From: JAENVU01 sp031362155
Lineage (GTDB): Bacteria > Actinomycetota > Acidimicrobiia > IMCC26256 > JAENVU01
Direction of reading: 5' to 3'
DNA: 64,000 nt
Assembly: GCA_031362155.1 (NCBI GenBank)
Contig: JANLRZ010000180.1
Span: 42,464-106,463, forward strand
Below the pieces are notes generated by a model that saw only the letters and a program-made list of their open reading frames with translations, was not told the origin of the DNA and ran no database searches. The translations under genes were made by a program, and so were the position numbers. This document shows positions 54,512 to 63,969 of the stretch, one piece after another; the stretch's first letter is position 1; every line of letters begins with the position of its first letter.

Positions 54512-55731
54512 TCGCCGGGCCGGCCGTGCGCCGGTTGAGCGACCTCGGCGCGGACCTCACGGCGGGTATCGGGAGGGCCGCACGGTTCGTCCGATCACTC
54601 CACGACCAACGAGGAGCCCTTCCCCGATGGGCCGCCGTGCGGATGGGCGCGGCAGCAGTCATCGACGAGGCGCTGCTCACGACGTTCCAGGTCGTGCGTT
54701 CCCCGACCGATCACGATCAGTTCTCGCCCAATCTCGATATCGCCGAAGGGCTCCTGACGTACCTGCGTCACGAGCCGTCGCCGTCGGATGTTGCGAGTTA
54801 TCACCCTCGCCCGGGACCAGCCGAGTTCGCAGGGGTCGAGCGTCGCGTCGGCCATGTGCGCTTTCAGCATGCTTCGTTCCCGAGCCGGTACTCGCCAGAC
54901 GCTTCGGTGCCGGGATGGTTTCGGTATCTCGAACAGACCGACAACCGGATCGCGCACGCGTGGATCCTGCGGCATGAGACCCCCGCGCCCTGGATCGTCT
55001 GCGTGCACGGCGCGGGGATGGGCGATCCGCTCGCCGACATCTTCGCGTTTCGCGCCGGTGCCCTTCACCGCGCCGGGTTCAATGTCGCAATCCCGGTCCT
55101 TCCGCATCATGGACCCCGGGGCGCTGGGCGGTTCGCCGTCGGATTCCCGACGGACGACGCCGCCATGAATTTCCACGGCGCGGCGCAGGCGATCGCGGAC
55201 GTACGCGCCGTACTGGTTGCGATCGAACAACGGGATGAGCCGGCGATGCTCTTCGGGATATCGCTCGGTGGGTACGTGGCCGCTTCGGTCGCTGCGTTGG
55301 AACCGACGGTTCGCGGCGTGGTGGTCGGCGTGCCGGTCGTCGACCTGTCTGCCCTGATTCGCCGCCATGCTCCCGAGCGGTTCACCCACCATCCCTTGTT
55401 CGACGCGATGTGCGACGTGTCCCAATCGCTCGAGTTCTACAGCTCACCGCTCGAACTGCCGGTCCCTCACACCGAAGTCCGGCGGGTCTGGGCCGGGCAG
55501 GCCGATCGGCTGGTACCACCTGATCAAGTGGGACGCATCGTCGACCGGTGGGAAGACGCGCCGACCTATTGGTACCAGGGCGGGCATATGGGGTTTCTGG
55601 GCTTGCCCCGAGTCAGGCGCTGCAGCCGTGATGCCATTGTTGATTCGGGGCTGGGCGTGATCCGGAACGGCCGGCTCCGTGCTCGGCCGATCGCGGAGAC
55701 AACAGGGGTCACAAATCCGGGCGCCGGGTGA
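54508..55731 (+). CDS. Alpha/beta hydrolase fused to WS/DGAT by ATGA overlap
   Basis: A 407-residue hydrolase with the nucleophile Ser252 in LFGISLGGYVA and His in YQGGHMGFLG. Around 160 residues precede the hydrolase core. Such proteins are common next to WS/DGAT genes in actinobacteria; a lipase acting on stored lipid is one reading. ATG overlaps the WS/DGAT stop codon (ATGA). Confidence 0.8.
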   Translation: MIAGPAVRRLSDLGADLTAGIGRAARFVRSLHDQRGALPRWAAVRMGAAAVIDEALLTTFQVVRSPTDHDQFSPNLDIAEGLLTYLRHEPSPSDVASYHPRPGPAEFAGVERRVGHVRFQHASFPSRYSPDASVPGWFRYLEQTDNRIAHAWILRHETPAPWIVCVHGAGMGDPLADIFAFRAGALHRAGFNVAIPVLPHHGPRGAGRFAVGFPTDDAAMNFHGAAQAIADVRAVLVAIEQRDEPAMLFGISLGGYVAASVAALEPTVRGVVVGVPVVDLSALIRRHAPERFTHHPLFDAMCDVSQSLEFYSSPLELPVPHTEVRRVWAGQADRLVPPDQVGRIVDRWEDAPTYWYQGGHMGFLGLPRVRRCSRDAIVDSGLGVIRNGRLRARPIAETTGVTNPGAG

Positions 55732-55747
55732 GGAAGGGTGGTAGCCC

Positions 55748-56659
55748 GTGGGGATGACTTCGGAGTTTGACCTGAAGCGCGTGTCGCTCCACGGGCACGA
55801 TCTCGTCTACCGCCAGGCGGGCCAGGGCCCCGCGCTCCTGCTCATCCACGGCATGGCCGGGAGTTCGCGTGCGTGGAAGGCGGTGATGCCGAAGCTGGCG
55901 CAGTCGTACCAGGTCATCGCACCGGATCTGCCCGGCCATGGACAATCGGCGTCGCCGACTGGCGATTACTCCCTCGGCAACTTGTCGGCGACCTTGCGCG
56001 ACCTGCTCGCGGTCATCGGTGTCGAACGGGCAACGATTGTCGGGCAGTCGCTGGGTGGTGGTGTCGCGATGCAGCTCGCGTATCAACACCCCGAGGTCGC
56101 CGAACGACTCGTCTTGGTCGGCAGTGGCGGTCTGGGTCGTGAGGTCAGCTGGATGATCCGGGCGTTGTCGCTGCCCGGCGCCGAGTACGTCGCGCCGGCA
56201 CTGTTCCCGGGGTTCGTACGTGATGCCGGCAATCGCGTGTCCGACTTTGCGCAGCGGATTGGGGTCCGTGCGCCCCGTGTCGCCGAGATGTGGGATGCCT
56301 ACGCGTCGCTCACGACACCGGAGCATCGGGTCGCGTTCTTACGAACGGTGCGGGCCGTGATCGAACCGGGCGGGCAGGCGGTGAGCGCCTCAGATCGGCT
56401 CTACCTCGCGGCCGCGATGCCGACGCTCATCGTTTGGGGAGACGCGGATTCGATCATCCCGGTCTCGCACGCGCATTCGGCGCATGAGGCCATGCCCGGC
56501 AGCCGGCTCGAAATATTTCCCGGCGTCGGCCACTTCCCCCACGCGGAGGAACCCGAGCGGTTCGTCCAGGTGCTGCTTGACTTCCTCGCGACGACCGAGC
56601 CTGGGTCGAATCGTGACCCGGCGTCGGAACTTCTGCGACGGTCAGGTCACGCCGTCTGA
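55748..56659 (+). CDS. Alpha/beta hydrolase
   Basis: A 303-residue hydrolase with a complete triad: HGMAGSSRAW oxyanion region, nucleophile Ser101 in VGQSLGGGVA, Asp in IVWGDADSIIP and His in GVGHFPHAEEP. It is a small lipase/esterase or C-C hydrolase. GTG 55748 is chosen (good spacing from GGAAGGG); ATG 55754 is near. It is third in the neutral-lipid operon. Confidence 0.85.
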   Translation: MGMTSEFDLKRVSLHGHDLVYRQAGQGPALLLIHGMAGSSRAWKAVMPKLAQSYQVIAPDLPGHGQSASPTGDYSLGNLSATLRDLLAVIGVERATIVGQSLGGGVAMQLAYQHPEVAERLVLVGSGGLGREVSWMIRALSLPGAEYVAPALFPGFVRDAGNRVSDFAQRIGVRAPRVAEMWDAYASLTTPEHRVAFLRTVRAVIEPGGQAVSASDRLYLAAAMPTLIVWGDADSIIPVSHAHSAHEAMPGSRLEIFPGVGHFPHAEEPERFVQVLLDFLATTEPGSNRDPASELLRRSGHAV

Positions 56660-56691
56660 GCCGGCAAGCGCGCGCCGGTCGAGGGAGCGCG

Positions 56692-57159
56692 TTACGCGGT
56701 CGGGCCGAAGGGTCCGATGGCGCCGGTGGGGTGAAGGGGTGCGGGATCGCCGGGCCCGTTCAGGTCGATGACATCGCGGTCGATGGCCGCGTCCGGTTCC
56801 AGTAACGACGGATCCACGCTGCCACCGATGACGGTCGGTCCCGTTCGCACTTCGGCCATGTCGGGTTCTGCTTTGGACGTGCTCACGAGGGCGGTCAAGA
56901 GTTCGATTGCTCGATCGATCCGACCGTGGTGGTCGCGATCCTGTTCGTTCTGGATTCGAAGTTGATCGGTGACCGTGGCCAACCGCGCCATCGCGTCGAT
57001 GAGTTCCACATCGCGCCGAGCCAACTGATGGTGCAGCTCGGCCAGCTCTCGGTGCAGAGATGCGATCTCCGCGCGCGTTGCGTCCGAGTGCTGTTGGACG
57101 GTCTCGGATTGCTGCATAGCAAACTCGAGCGCTCGCGTCCGCTGGCTCTTCCAGCTCAC
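56692..57159 (-). CDS. Coiled-coil protein, probable last gene of the conservon operon
   Basis: 155 residues: a long coiled coil (TRAEIASLHRELAELHHQLA, DRIDRAIELLTAL-type heptads) and a Pro/Gly/Asp-rich tail. The GTG at 57159 follows AAGGGG. It lies 69 bases after the GTPase gene on the same strand. It may be a partner of the conservon proteins but has no known family. Confidence 0.55.
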   Translation of the reverse strand: MSWKSQRTRALEFAMQQSETVQQHSDATRAEIASLHRELAELHHQLARRDVELIDAMARLATVTDQLRIQNEQDRDHHGRIDRAIELLTALVSTSKAEPDMAEVRTGPTVIGGSVDPSLLEPDAAIDRDVIDLNGPGDPAPLHPTGAIGPFGPTA

Positions 57160-57228
57160 CCGGTCCCCTTCCCGTCCGCTGGCCGGTCCACGAATTGTAC
57201 GGGCCACGGCCGAGCCATTGGTGGACGT

Positions 57229-57825
57229 TCAGTTCTCATTGGCGGGTGTCTCTGACAGCAACTGCGCCCGAGCACATGTGAGTGAGTGCTCGACGATGCG
57301 TACGAGTACCGCTGCGACCGACGATCGCTCCCGGGCGTCGTAGAACTCGATCGGAATGTCGGACCGGAGGGCGAGGGCGTCACGAATCTCGTCAATCTCG
57401 TGGAGCCGAATACCCTCGAAACAGTTCACGGCCACCATGAATGGGATCGCGCGAATCTCGAAGTAGTCGACTGCCGGGAACGAGTCGGCGAGGCGGCGGG
57501 TATCGGCCGATACCACCGCTCCGACCGCGCCGCGCGTGAGTTCGTCCCACATGAAAGCGAACCGTTCTTGTCCGGGCGTCCCGAAGAGGTACAGGACGAG
57601 ATCGTCGAACGTGATCCGTCCGAAATCGAACGCGGCAGTTGTCGCGGTCTTCGCCGGTGTCTGGTCGAGTGGGTCGACCTCCATGCCGAGTTCGGTGATA
57701 GGTACGTCCGTCGAGAGTGGTTCGATCTCGGAGATCGACCCGACCGTGGTCGTCTTGCCGACGCCGAACCCACCCGCGACGACGATCTTGAGCGCAACTG
57801 GCGGCGGCGTCGGTTCAGAGGTCAC
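57229..57825 (-). CDS. Conservon GTPase (CvnD-type)
   Basis: A 198-residue Ras-like GTPase: P-loop GGFGVGKTT (18-26), GTPGQERF for switch II and VNCFEGIRL in place of NKxD. This unusual specificity motif is the norm for CvnD. It works with roadblock and DUF742 proteins at the membrane sensor. It overlaps DUF742 by 11 bases. Confidence 0.88.
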   Translation of the reverse strand: MTSEPTPPPVALKIVVAGGFGVGKTTTVGSISEIEPLSTDVPITELGMEVDPLDQTPAKTATTAAFDFGRITFDDLVLYLFGTPGQERFAFMWDELTRGAVGAVVSADTRRLADSFPAVDYFEIRAIPFMVAVNCFEGIRLHEIDEIRDALALRSDIPIEFYDARERSSVAAVLVRIVEHSLTCARAQLLSETPANEN

Positions 57826-58171
57826 GGACCCGCTCCAGCAGCCGTTCCAGCGTCCGAACCCGTTCGTCGAGGCGATGGGGTGCGGTCACTCCGATGGCCA
57901 GGGTCCGCTCCTCGGCGAGGTCGCCGACCAATACGCGGACCACGCCGATCGCCAAGCCGAGGTGCGCAGCGATCTCGACGATGGAATGCGGTGTGGTGCA
58001 GAGGTCGACAATCGCCCGCACCTCCGGTGCGGCCCCGCGAGCCAATGCCCGCGACTCGGTGACGACCAAGGCCTCGATGGGCAGGTCGGAGCGGCCGCGG
58101 GTGCGCCCGCCGGTGAGGACGTACGGGCGCGTGAAGGAGGGCGCACGTCGGCCCTCTCCCGATGTTGTCAT
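57815..58171 (-). CDS. DUF742 protein (CvnC-type)
   Basis: 118 residues: FTRPYVLTGGRTRG, LPIEALVV, SIVEIAAHLGLAIGVVRVLVGDLAEE. This is the winged-helix DUF742 conservon member. Its ATG overlaps the roadblock stop codon (ATGA) and its end overlaps the GTPase gene. Confidence 0.88.
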   Translation of the reverse strand: MTTSGEGRRAPSFTRPYVLTGGRTRGRSDLPIEALVVTESRALARGAAPEVRAIVDLCTTPHSIVEIAAHLGLAIGVVRVLVGDLAEERTLAIGVTAPHRLDERVRTLERLLERVRDL

Positions 58172-58581
58172 GCGGGTAAGGACTCCCGGAGTTCGGAGAG
58201 GAGCTTGGGTGTCAACGCCGGTCCGACCCGCTCGGCGAGAGTGGCCATCTCGTACGCAACCAACCCCATGTCGCATGGACGTCGCGCAACGACCGCGAGC
58301 GCGGATCCGTCTGAGATCCCCATCACGACCGCCAGCGCGTGCTCGTACTCGACGATCACTTCGTGGACCGCGCCCGCCTCCATGGGCGCGCCCGCGCCGC
58401 GCGCAACGCTCATGAGACCAGCCGCGACCGCCGAGAGTCGGTCGCCCGCGCTGCGATCGATGCCGGCTGAGAGCGCGACCAGCAGACCGTCCGAGGAAAC
58501 GACGACCGCTTCGCGGATGCCGGGGACGTCGTCGACGAGACCCCGGAGCAGGAAGCTCAGATCCGTTCGTGCGCTGATCAT
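58168..58581 (-). CDS. Roadblock/LC7 protein (CvnB-type)
   Basis: 137 residues with the roadblock start (LSFLLRGLVDDVPGIREAVVVSSDGLLVALSAG). It is a regulator of the conservon GTPase. Start and stop both overlap neighbours by four bases. Confidence 0.9.
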   Translation of the reverse strand: MISARTDLSFLLRGLVDDVPGIREAVVVSSDGLLVALSAGIDRSAGDRLSAVAAGLMSVARGAGAPMEAGAVHEVIVEYEHALAVVMGISDGSALAVVARRPCDMGLVAYEMATLAERVGPALTPKLLSELRESLPA

Positions 58582-60836
58582 GTGTCGTCTCCTCGAGAAG
58601 CTTCGGCATCGGGACCGGCGTCGGACTCGTCCGAGTCGTTGGCAACGGAACTGTCGTCAGCGCGCGGCGCCGCTTCCCGTGCGCGTTGACGGCCGGTCTC
58701 GTAGCGAGCGACGAGTTCGAACACGGCCTCGGGTGCGCGCTGCGGGGGTGTTTCCAGGCCGCGGTCGGCCAGACGTTGGGCTTCGGGCGGCGTCCGCTGA
58801 GGAAGGTGGGTCGCGTCCGGACTCGCGACGGGTCGGAGCAGAGCGGGTGTCGGCACGTGCGCCGGCCGTTGGCTTTCGGACTGCGGCGCGGGTACGTCGA
58901 CGAGCGCCGAGTCTGTGTCCCCTGCTTCGGCTGCGCTGAGGTCGACGACGGATCGCTCGGCGTCTGTGATCAGGCGACTCGGTACGCCAACCGTCGCCGC
59001 GGTTCCGACATCGCGCGCACTTCGGAGTGTCACGGAGACGCCGATTCGCTGTGCGAGCCGGCCGACGACCACGAGCCCGAGCGAGCGGGAGTGCACCAGC
59101 CCGGGAGCCGGTGGCGCCTCTAGCACCGCGTTCAGGGAGGCGACTCGGTCGGGTGGGATCCCGATGCCCTGGTCGGACACTGTGATCTCGAGGCCGTGCT
59201 CGGCGGGGTGGGTCATCACCGTCACCCGAGTACCGGACGGAGAGTAGGTCGTGGCGTTGTCGAGCAGTTCGGCGAGCAGATGGGCGAGGTCCGAGGCGGC
59301 ATAGCCCTTGATCGCGAGGACCGAAGGGACCGCCGCGATGTCGATTCGACGAAACTCGGCGCACTCGGACGCCGCGCCGCGCACAACGTCGAGGAGCTCC
59401 ACCGGAACCCGGCGACCTTCGTCCTGCGCGACGCCCGCGAGCACCAACAGGCTGTCGGCGTTGCGGCGGATACGAGTCGCGAGGTGGTCGAGAGTGAAAT
59501 AGGCGTCGAGGCGGTTGGGGTCCCGCTCATCAGCCTCGAGCCGCTCGATCACCTCGACCTGCTGTTCGAGCAACGGTTGGTTCCGCCGTGCGAGGTTCAC
59601 GTACAGCTCACTGATCCCCGTGCGGACCGCCGCGCGTTGCAGCTCGGCCACCTCGACGGTCGTCCGTTCGACCCGGTTGAAGGCCCGGGCCAAGTCGCCC
59701 AGCTCGTCCCGCGTGCTCACCGTGAGGGGTGTGATCAGGGGCAGCGGGGCTTCGGGATCTTGCAACGTTGCGACGAGCGCAGGGAGCTGTGTCGTCGCGA
59801 CGTAGTTCGCGTTGTCTGCGAGCCGACGGAGTGGCCGAGTCGTGGCGCGTGCCAGGAGCCATGCGATCACGCCGGCGAGAAGCAAGACGGCTGCCGATCC
59901 GCCGGCGACCCAGATCAATCCGGAGCGGGAGTCTCGGTGCTTGGCCTCGAGGAGGTCGTTGGTCCGGGTGGCGACGGATTGCTCGACCTTCCGCCATTGG
60001 TCGAGTTGGGCAGTTGACGCCGCGAACCATTCGGCGGGGTCGATGGTGTCGGGAAGGAGACGTTGGGTGAGTGCGCTCGACCGCCGCCGCCGCACGTCGT
60101 CGCCGACCGTCCGCAATGCCGACTGTGCTTGCGTGAGGGCACCGACCGTTGCCGGATGGCCCTGCGCGAGGGAGTCGATGGCGACCTTCTGGCGGGTTGA
60201 TGCCGCGGAGAGATCTGATGCCAGCGCGTTGGTCAAGGCATTGCGCCCGTACGCGAGCGCCAGGATGCCTCGTTCGTCGGCGAGGGCTGCACCGAGCCGC
60301 GCGAATGTCGCTTGGTCCCGGAACAGCAACGCGGCGAGAGGTCGACGCGGCGCGCGGGCGAGCGCGTCCAGGCCGCCCGCCGCTGTGTCGACCAGGGTGC
60401 GGTACTCGACGAGCGCCGAATCGTTGGCGATGCGCAGATCGACGAACTGGCGTTGTTGTCCCATCAAGGAGGCGGCCTCCCGCAGGTCGTGAATTCGGGC
60501 GGCGGCCGCCGCCGCACCTGCCGCACCAGCCGCCCGCTCGGCGCTGCGGAGCTTGGTGACCGCAATATCGGTCTCGGTGCGCGCCTGCGCGAGCCGGGCC
60601 TCGACGGACCGGTCACCAGTGCCGAGCCACCACGCGGACAGCGAAGCTTCGTCGGCGATTCGGATGCCTGCGGCGCGCACTTCGGCAATGGGGGCCACCA
60701 AGTGCTGGGCCTGCTCGATGGCGTCGAGGTCCTGCTGCCGTGACCGAATACCGGGGATGGCCGCGGCCAGTGCCGCGATGAGCGGGACCGCGACGAGCGC
60801 AGCGAGCTTGGTCCGGAGACGCAGATTCGACAGCAT
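58578..60836 (-). CDS. Conservon sensor kinase (CvnA-type; NIT, HAMP, ATPase)
   Basis: A 752-residue membrane protein. It has an N-terminal helix, an extracellular NIT-like domain (about 40-300), a second helix (LIWVAGGSAAVLLLAGVIAWLL), HAMP, a helical segment DHLATRIRRNADSLLVL in place of the usual H-box, and an ATPase domain with ELLDNATTYSPSGT and DQGIGIPPDRV. The Pro/Gln-rich tail is about 150 residues. It probably controls the roadblock/GTPase switch. Ten bases separate it from the binding protein upstream. Confidence 0.87.
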   Translation of the reverse strand: MLSNLRLRTKLAALVAVPLIAALAAAIPGIRSRQQDLDAIEQAQHLVAPIAEVRAAGIRIADEASLSAWWLGTGDRSVEARLAQARTETDIAVTKLRSAERAAGAAGAAAAAARIHDLREAASLMGQQRQFVDLRIANDSALVEYRTLVDTAAGGLDALARAPRRPLAALLFRDQATFARLGAALADERGILALAYGRNALTNALASDLSAASTRQKVAIDSLAQGHPATVGALTQAQSALRTVGDDVRRRRSSALTQRLLPDTIDPAEWFAASTAQLDQWRKVEQSVATRTNDLLEAKHRDSRSGLIWVAGGSAAVLLLAGVIAWLLARATTRPLRRLADNANYVATTQLPALVATLQDPEAPLPLITPLTVSTRDELGDLARAFNRVERTTVEVAELQRAAVRTGISELYVNLARRNQPLLEQQVEVIERLEADERDPNRLDAYFTLDHLATRIRRNADSLLVLAGVAQDEGRRVPVELLDVVRGAASECAEFRRIDIAAVPSVLAIKGYAASDLAHLLAELLDNATTYSPSGTRVTVMTHPAEHGLEITVSDQGIGIPPDRVASLNAVLEAPPAPGLVHSRSLGLVVVGRLAQRIGVSVTLRSARDVGTAATVGVPSRLITDAERSVVDLSAAEAGDTDSALVDVPAPQSESQRPAHVPTPALLRPVASPDATHLPQRTPPEAQRLADRGLETPPQRAPEAVFELVARYETGRQRAREAAPRADDSSVANDSDESDAGPDAEASRGDDT

Positions 60837-60846
60837 GCAGTGTCTC

Positions 60847-62196
60847 CTAGAGGTGGCGGAAGTCGCGTGTGAGTCGGACCACTCCGTTGCGCGGGCAGCT
60901 AAAACCGCGAGCCGGATGGGCCCGGACGAACTGGCCCCGGCTCACTCGCAGATATGCGAAGCAGCTGCTCATGCGGTTCGCGCCAGGGTCCGACGGAACC
61001 TGGATCCCGTTGCCGTCCCATTCGTGGATACCGCGCAGTTCCGCGAGCAGGCTGGCGCGATCGAGCCCGGGTCCGGCGCGCCGTGCGCCTTCGGCGAAGA
61101 GCAACGCCGCTGACCACGCGCGAACGCCCTGGGCGGTGGGCACCGCCGAGGGCACGGTCCGAGCGAGCCACGTCCGGTATCGCTCGAGTTCGGGAACCGA
61201 CGGCGTGTCCTCGAGTGGGGTGGTGAGCACCTGGATCCATGTCCCCTCCGCAGCTGACTGGGCCTGCTCCAGGTAGGAGGGGTCGTAGAAAAGTGGCCCG
61301 GCGTCGACCACCGGCGGCATCGCATCGGTCGCGGCGAGTGCGGTCTGGAGTGCGACGAGGTCCGAGACGCGTGCCTGCACGCTCAGGTAGCCAGGATCCC
61401 GCGAGGCGATCCGGTCGGCGACCCGCTGGATCTCGCTCGGTGACGCGAGCGCCGGGAACGCGTCGGACGCAATGAAGCGGTACCCGACCGCGCGGCTGGC
61501 TTCGATCTGTCGTTTGGCCCGGAGTGCGGTCACGCCGACACCGAGATAGGCCATGGCCGCGCGTCGCACCGCCTTGGGCTGTGTGCGGGCGAGGTAGGCC
61601 TGCGGAGCAACGAGAAACTGGTTCTGTGGGTTCGGGAACGGTGTCACGAGTGACGGCACTCGGGCGTGCGCCGGTTCGGCGACTACGGCTGAAATGTCGG
61701 GGATGGCACAATCGGTCTGGAGGTCCGACCCGGCGCCGTCGAACACTGCGGCGGATCCAACCAGCGCAAACGTCGAACTGCACGAGCGTTCGATGGCGCC
61801 TCGTCGATCCAACACGTTGGTGTTGAAAAGCCGGACTTCGAGCGTTCGCCCGCCGATCCCACCGCGGTCATTGCATGCCGCGGCGAAGGCTTGCATCGCG
61901 TCCCAGTTGGCGGCAAACGACGCGCGGGGCCCCGTCACGTCGGCGACGACGCCCACGACGATGCGGTCGGGAGTGATGCCGATTTCGTCGGCCGGCGCGG
62001 GCGTACCGGCGCGACAGGGGTCTTCGAGCGGCGCGGGATCGCGCACTCCCGCGCTCGGGACTCGGCGGGAGGAATGTTGCGCCGCCGGTCGGGCCGAGCC
62101 GCAGGCAACCAGCACCATTGAAACCGCAGCCAGGGTAACGACCAACTGCGCGTTGGATACGCGCGCACCGCGCGCAAACATCGCTCTCCGCACCAT
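60847..62196 (-). CDS. Solute-binding lipoprotein (branched-chain amino-acid type)
   Basis: The 449-residue lipoprotein (MVLVAC, Cys32) has the periplasmic binding protein type I fold of Leu/Ile/Val receptors: RIVVGVVADVTGPRASF, NDRGGIGGRTLEVRLF, CSSTFALVGSAAVFD. No permease or ATPase genes lie near. Being first in the conservon operon, it may be a ligand receptor for the kinase. ATG 62196 has GGAG; ATG 62181 is also possible. Confidence 0.8.
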   Translation of the reverse strand: MVRRAMFARGARVSNAQLVVTLAAVSMVLVACGSARPAAQHSSRRVPSAGVRDPAPLEDPCRAGTPAPADEIGITPDRIVVGVVADVTGPRASFAANWDAMQAFAAACNDRGGIGGRTLEVRLFNTNVLDRRGAIERSCSSTFALVGSAAVFDGAGSDLQTDCAIPDISAVVAEPAHARVPSLVTPFPNPQNQFLVAPQAYLARTQPKAVRRAAMAYLGVGVTALRAKRQIEASRAVGYRFIASDAFPALASPSEIQRVADRIASRDPGYLSVQARVSDLVALQTALAATDAMPPVVDAGPLFYDPSYLEQAQSAAEGTWIQVLTTPLEDTPSVPELERYRTWLARTVPSAVPTAQGVRAWSAALLFAEGARRAGPGLDRASLLAELRGIHEWDGNGIQVPSDPGANRMSSCFAYLRVSRGQFVRAHPARGFSCPRNGVVRLTRDFRHL

Positions 62197-62505
62197 TCGA
62201 CTCCGCCGTCGTTGAGAACGCAGGGTTGCACAAACACGACCCTGGGTGGCCATTGTGGTTGCCCAATGCGGATAAATGCAAGAAGTAGCGGGTCAGAGTC
62301 CTCAGGGAAGTCACGAAGAGTGGCCGTATGGTCGCGTCCGGGGTTCTCAATCGATCCGCAACGCGGAGTGGTCAGGCGCCCAGTGTCGGAACTTCGGCGG
62401 CGATCTGGGGCCCGCTCTCTGACTCCTGAGCATCGGCGCCTCCGCCGTGGGCATTCCGGACGCGAGACTTTGGTCCAGTGACCACGATGCTCGGAGGGAT
62501 GTCCG
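62197..62505. promoter_or_regulatory. Divergent intergenic region, 309 bases
   Basis: This gap separates the binding-protein operon from the acyltransferase-like gene and should hold both promoters. I see no reading frame with coding character, no repeat and no RNA gene. GGAGGG at 62492-62497 is the ribosome-binding site of the plus-strand gene. Confidence 0.5.
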
Positions 62506-63585
62506 ATGACCAGCGATGAGGATCGCCCATTCCACGGCCCGCCCAAACCCGACGGCGGATTGCTGCACGCCGCCGCGGACCAATTCCACGAGATGTTCGG
62601 CGTGCATCGCCAACTCGATCGGGTGCTCTACGAATCGGCCCAGCGGGTCGGCGGGGTGGAGTTCGAGACGATCTTCAATCCGATTCCGCGGGCCACGATC
62701 AACGCCTCACCGCGCAAGGACGCGATCAATCACGATCAGGCCTTCCTCCGGTCCACGCCGATGTCGGCCGCCGAGACCGAAGGATCGCTCGCGCTCTTGG
62801 AGATCCTGCATGGTGACCATGCCGCCGCCAACGTCCAGGCGTTTGTGGAGTTCACCGAGCGGGAGAAGTTCTTCGAGCGCCTGGTCGGCGGGCAGTCCTT
62901 CATCTTCGTGGGTTCACACCTGGAGTTCCAAGACGTCGGCTTCAATCTCGGGTACTTGACTCGCGCGGCTCAGCAGCAGGGATTCGACCGTATCGATACG
63001 CGGACAACCCTCATGATCGGACGACTACTCGGCTATCTCGAAGTGATGGGACTCAACGTCATCGACGATGTGCTCCGCAAGGCGGCGAATGTGTTGAAGA
63101 CGTTTCCGGTCAGCGGTGGGGAAGCGGTCAACGAAGGTGACATCACCGGCGAGGACCTCAACCGTCGGGTGAGGAACTTCCGCCGTCGCCAGAACGCGCG
63201 CACTCGTTCGGAGTTCATGAATCTCATGACCTCCGATCACGGCCATATCGTTATTGAAGCTGGAAGCGGTTCGCGTGACGCGAAGGACGCGCACGGCTTC
63301 GTGGTGATGGAACCCTTCGCCTCCGGTACCCGCGAGGATCTCTACGAGGCGGTGCGCGCGGGCGCGGCCGTCTATCCGATCTTTGGTGACTACGGCGACC
63401 GGGACGAACCGAGCATCGTGGAGTTCGGTCCGGAGATCCGTCATCTGCGGAGCCCGCAGCACGCCCACGGCATCGGCGAGATCATTGCCGGAATGGGCAA
63501 TCGCGCCCGCGGAGCCGCGTCCGAGAGGGATCCCGACGTGCGCCGGTTCAAGATTCCGATCCGGTACGGCAACTACGAAGATTGA
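62506..63585 (+). CDS. Acyltransferase-like protein (HX4D), family uncertain
   Basis: The 359-residue protein has HLEFQD at 138-143, the H-x4-D of glycerolipid acyltransferases, in the setting FIFVGSHLEFQD. EAGSGSRDAK later resembles the PlsC EGTRS block, followed by AVRAGAAVYPIFGDYG like the VPVVPV strand. Overall similarity is weak, and I would not claim the substrate. A lipid acyltransferase is my best reading. Confidence 0.45.
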   Translation: MTSDEDRPFHGPPKPDGGLLHAAADQFHEMFGVHRQLDRVLYESAQRVGGVEFETIFNPIPRATINASPRKDAINHDQAFLRSTPMSAAETEGSLALLEILHGDHAAANVQAFVEFTEREKFFERLVGGQSFIFVGSHLEFQDVGFNLGYLTRAAQQQGFDRIDTRTTLMIGRLLGYLEVMGLNVIDDVLRKAANVLKTFPVSGGEAVNEGDITGEDLNRRVRNFRRRQNARTRSEFMNLMTSDHGHIVIEAGSGSRDAKDAHGFVVMEPFASGTREDLYEAVRAGAAVYPIFGDYGDRDEPSIVEFGPEIRHLRSPQHAHGIGEIIAGMGNRARGAASERDPDVRRFKIPIRYGNYED

Positions 63586-63969
63586 TCAGTCGACGCGGCG
63601 CCGGATCGGGTGCTCGGCCGGCACCTCGATCAGTCGCAACTCGACGCCGTCGGGATCCTCGATCCAGCACTCGATGAGACCCCAGGGCATGCGGGTCGCG
63701 GGCTGGCGGATGGTCACCCCGGCCGCGGCAACCCGGGCTTCCTCGGACGCGACATCGCGGACCTGGATCCAGATGCGCATGCCGGTCGGCCGGGGTCCGC
63801 TCGCCGTCAGCTCGAGGAATCCACCGCCGAGGAAATAGACGACGCCGGTCGTGACGCCGCCGACGCCGTACTCGCGGTAGATGTCGAGGCCGATGGTCTC
63901 TTCGTAGAAGCGGCGACTCCGGTCGAAATCGGACCCGGTGATCAGGATCCGGCTACTGAGCACCTGCAT
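63586..63969 (-). CDS. VOC-family (glyoxalase-like) protein
   Basis: 127 residues with the beta-alpha-beta3 VOC pattern: SRILITGSDFDRSRRFYEETIGLD and GLIECWIEDPDGVELRLIEVP. Such proteins bind metal and act as lyases, dioxygenases or resistance proteins. It ends flush with the convergent gene. The substrate is unknown. Confidence 0.85.
   Translation of the reverse strand: MQVLSSRILITGSDFDRSRRFYEETIGLDIYREYGVGGVTTGVVYFLGGGFLELTASGPRPTGMRIWIQVRDVASEEARVAAAGVTIRQPATRMPWGLIECWIEDPDGVELRLIEVPAEHPIRRRVD

Noticed and set aside
56662..56680. Small GC hairpin between convergent genes
   Set aside because: Only five pairs and no T-run; could be chance in this base composition.
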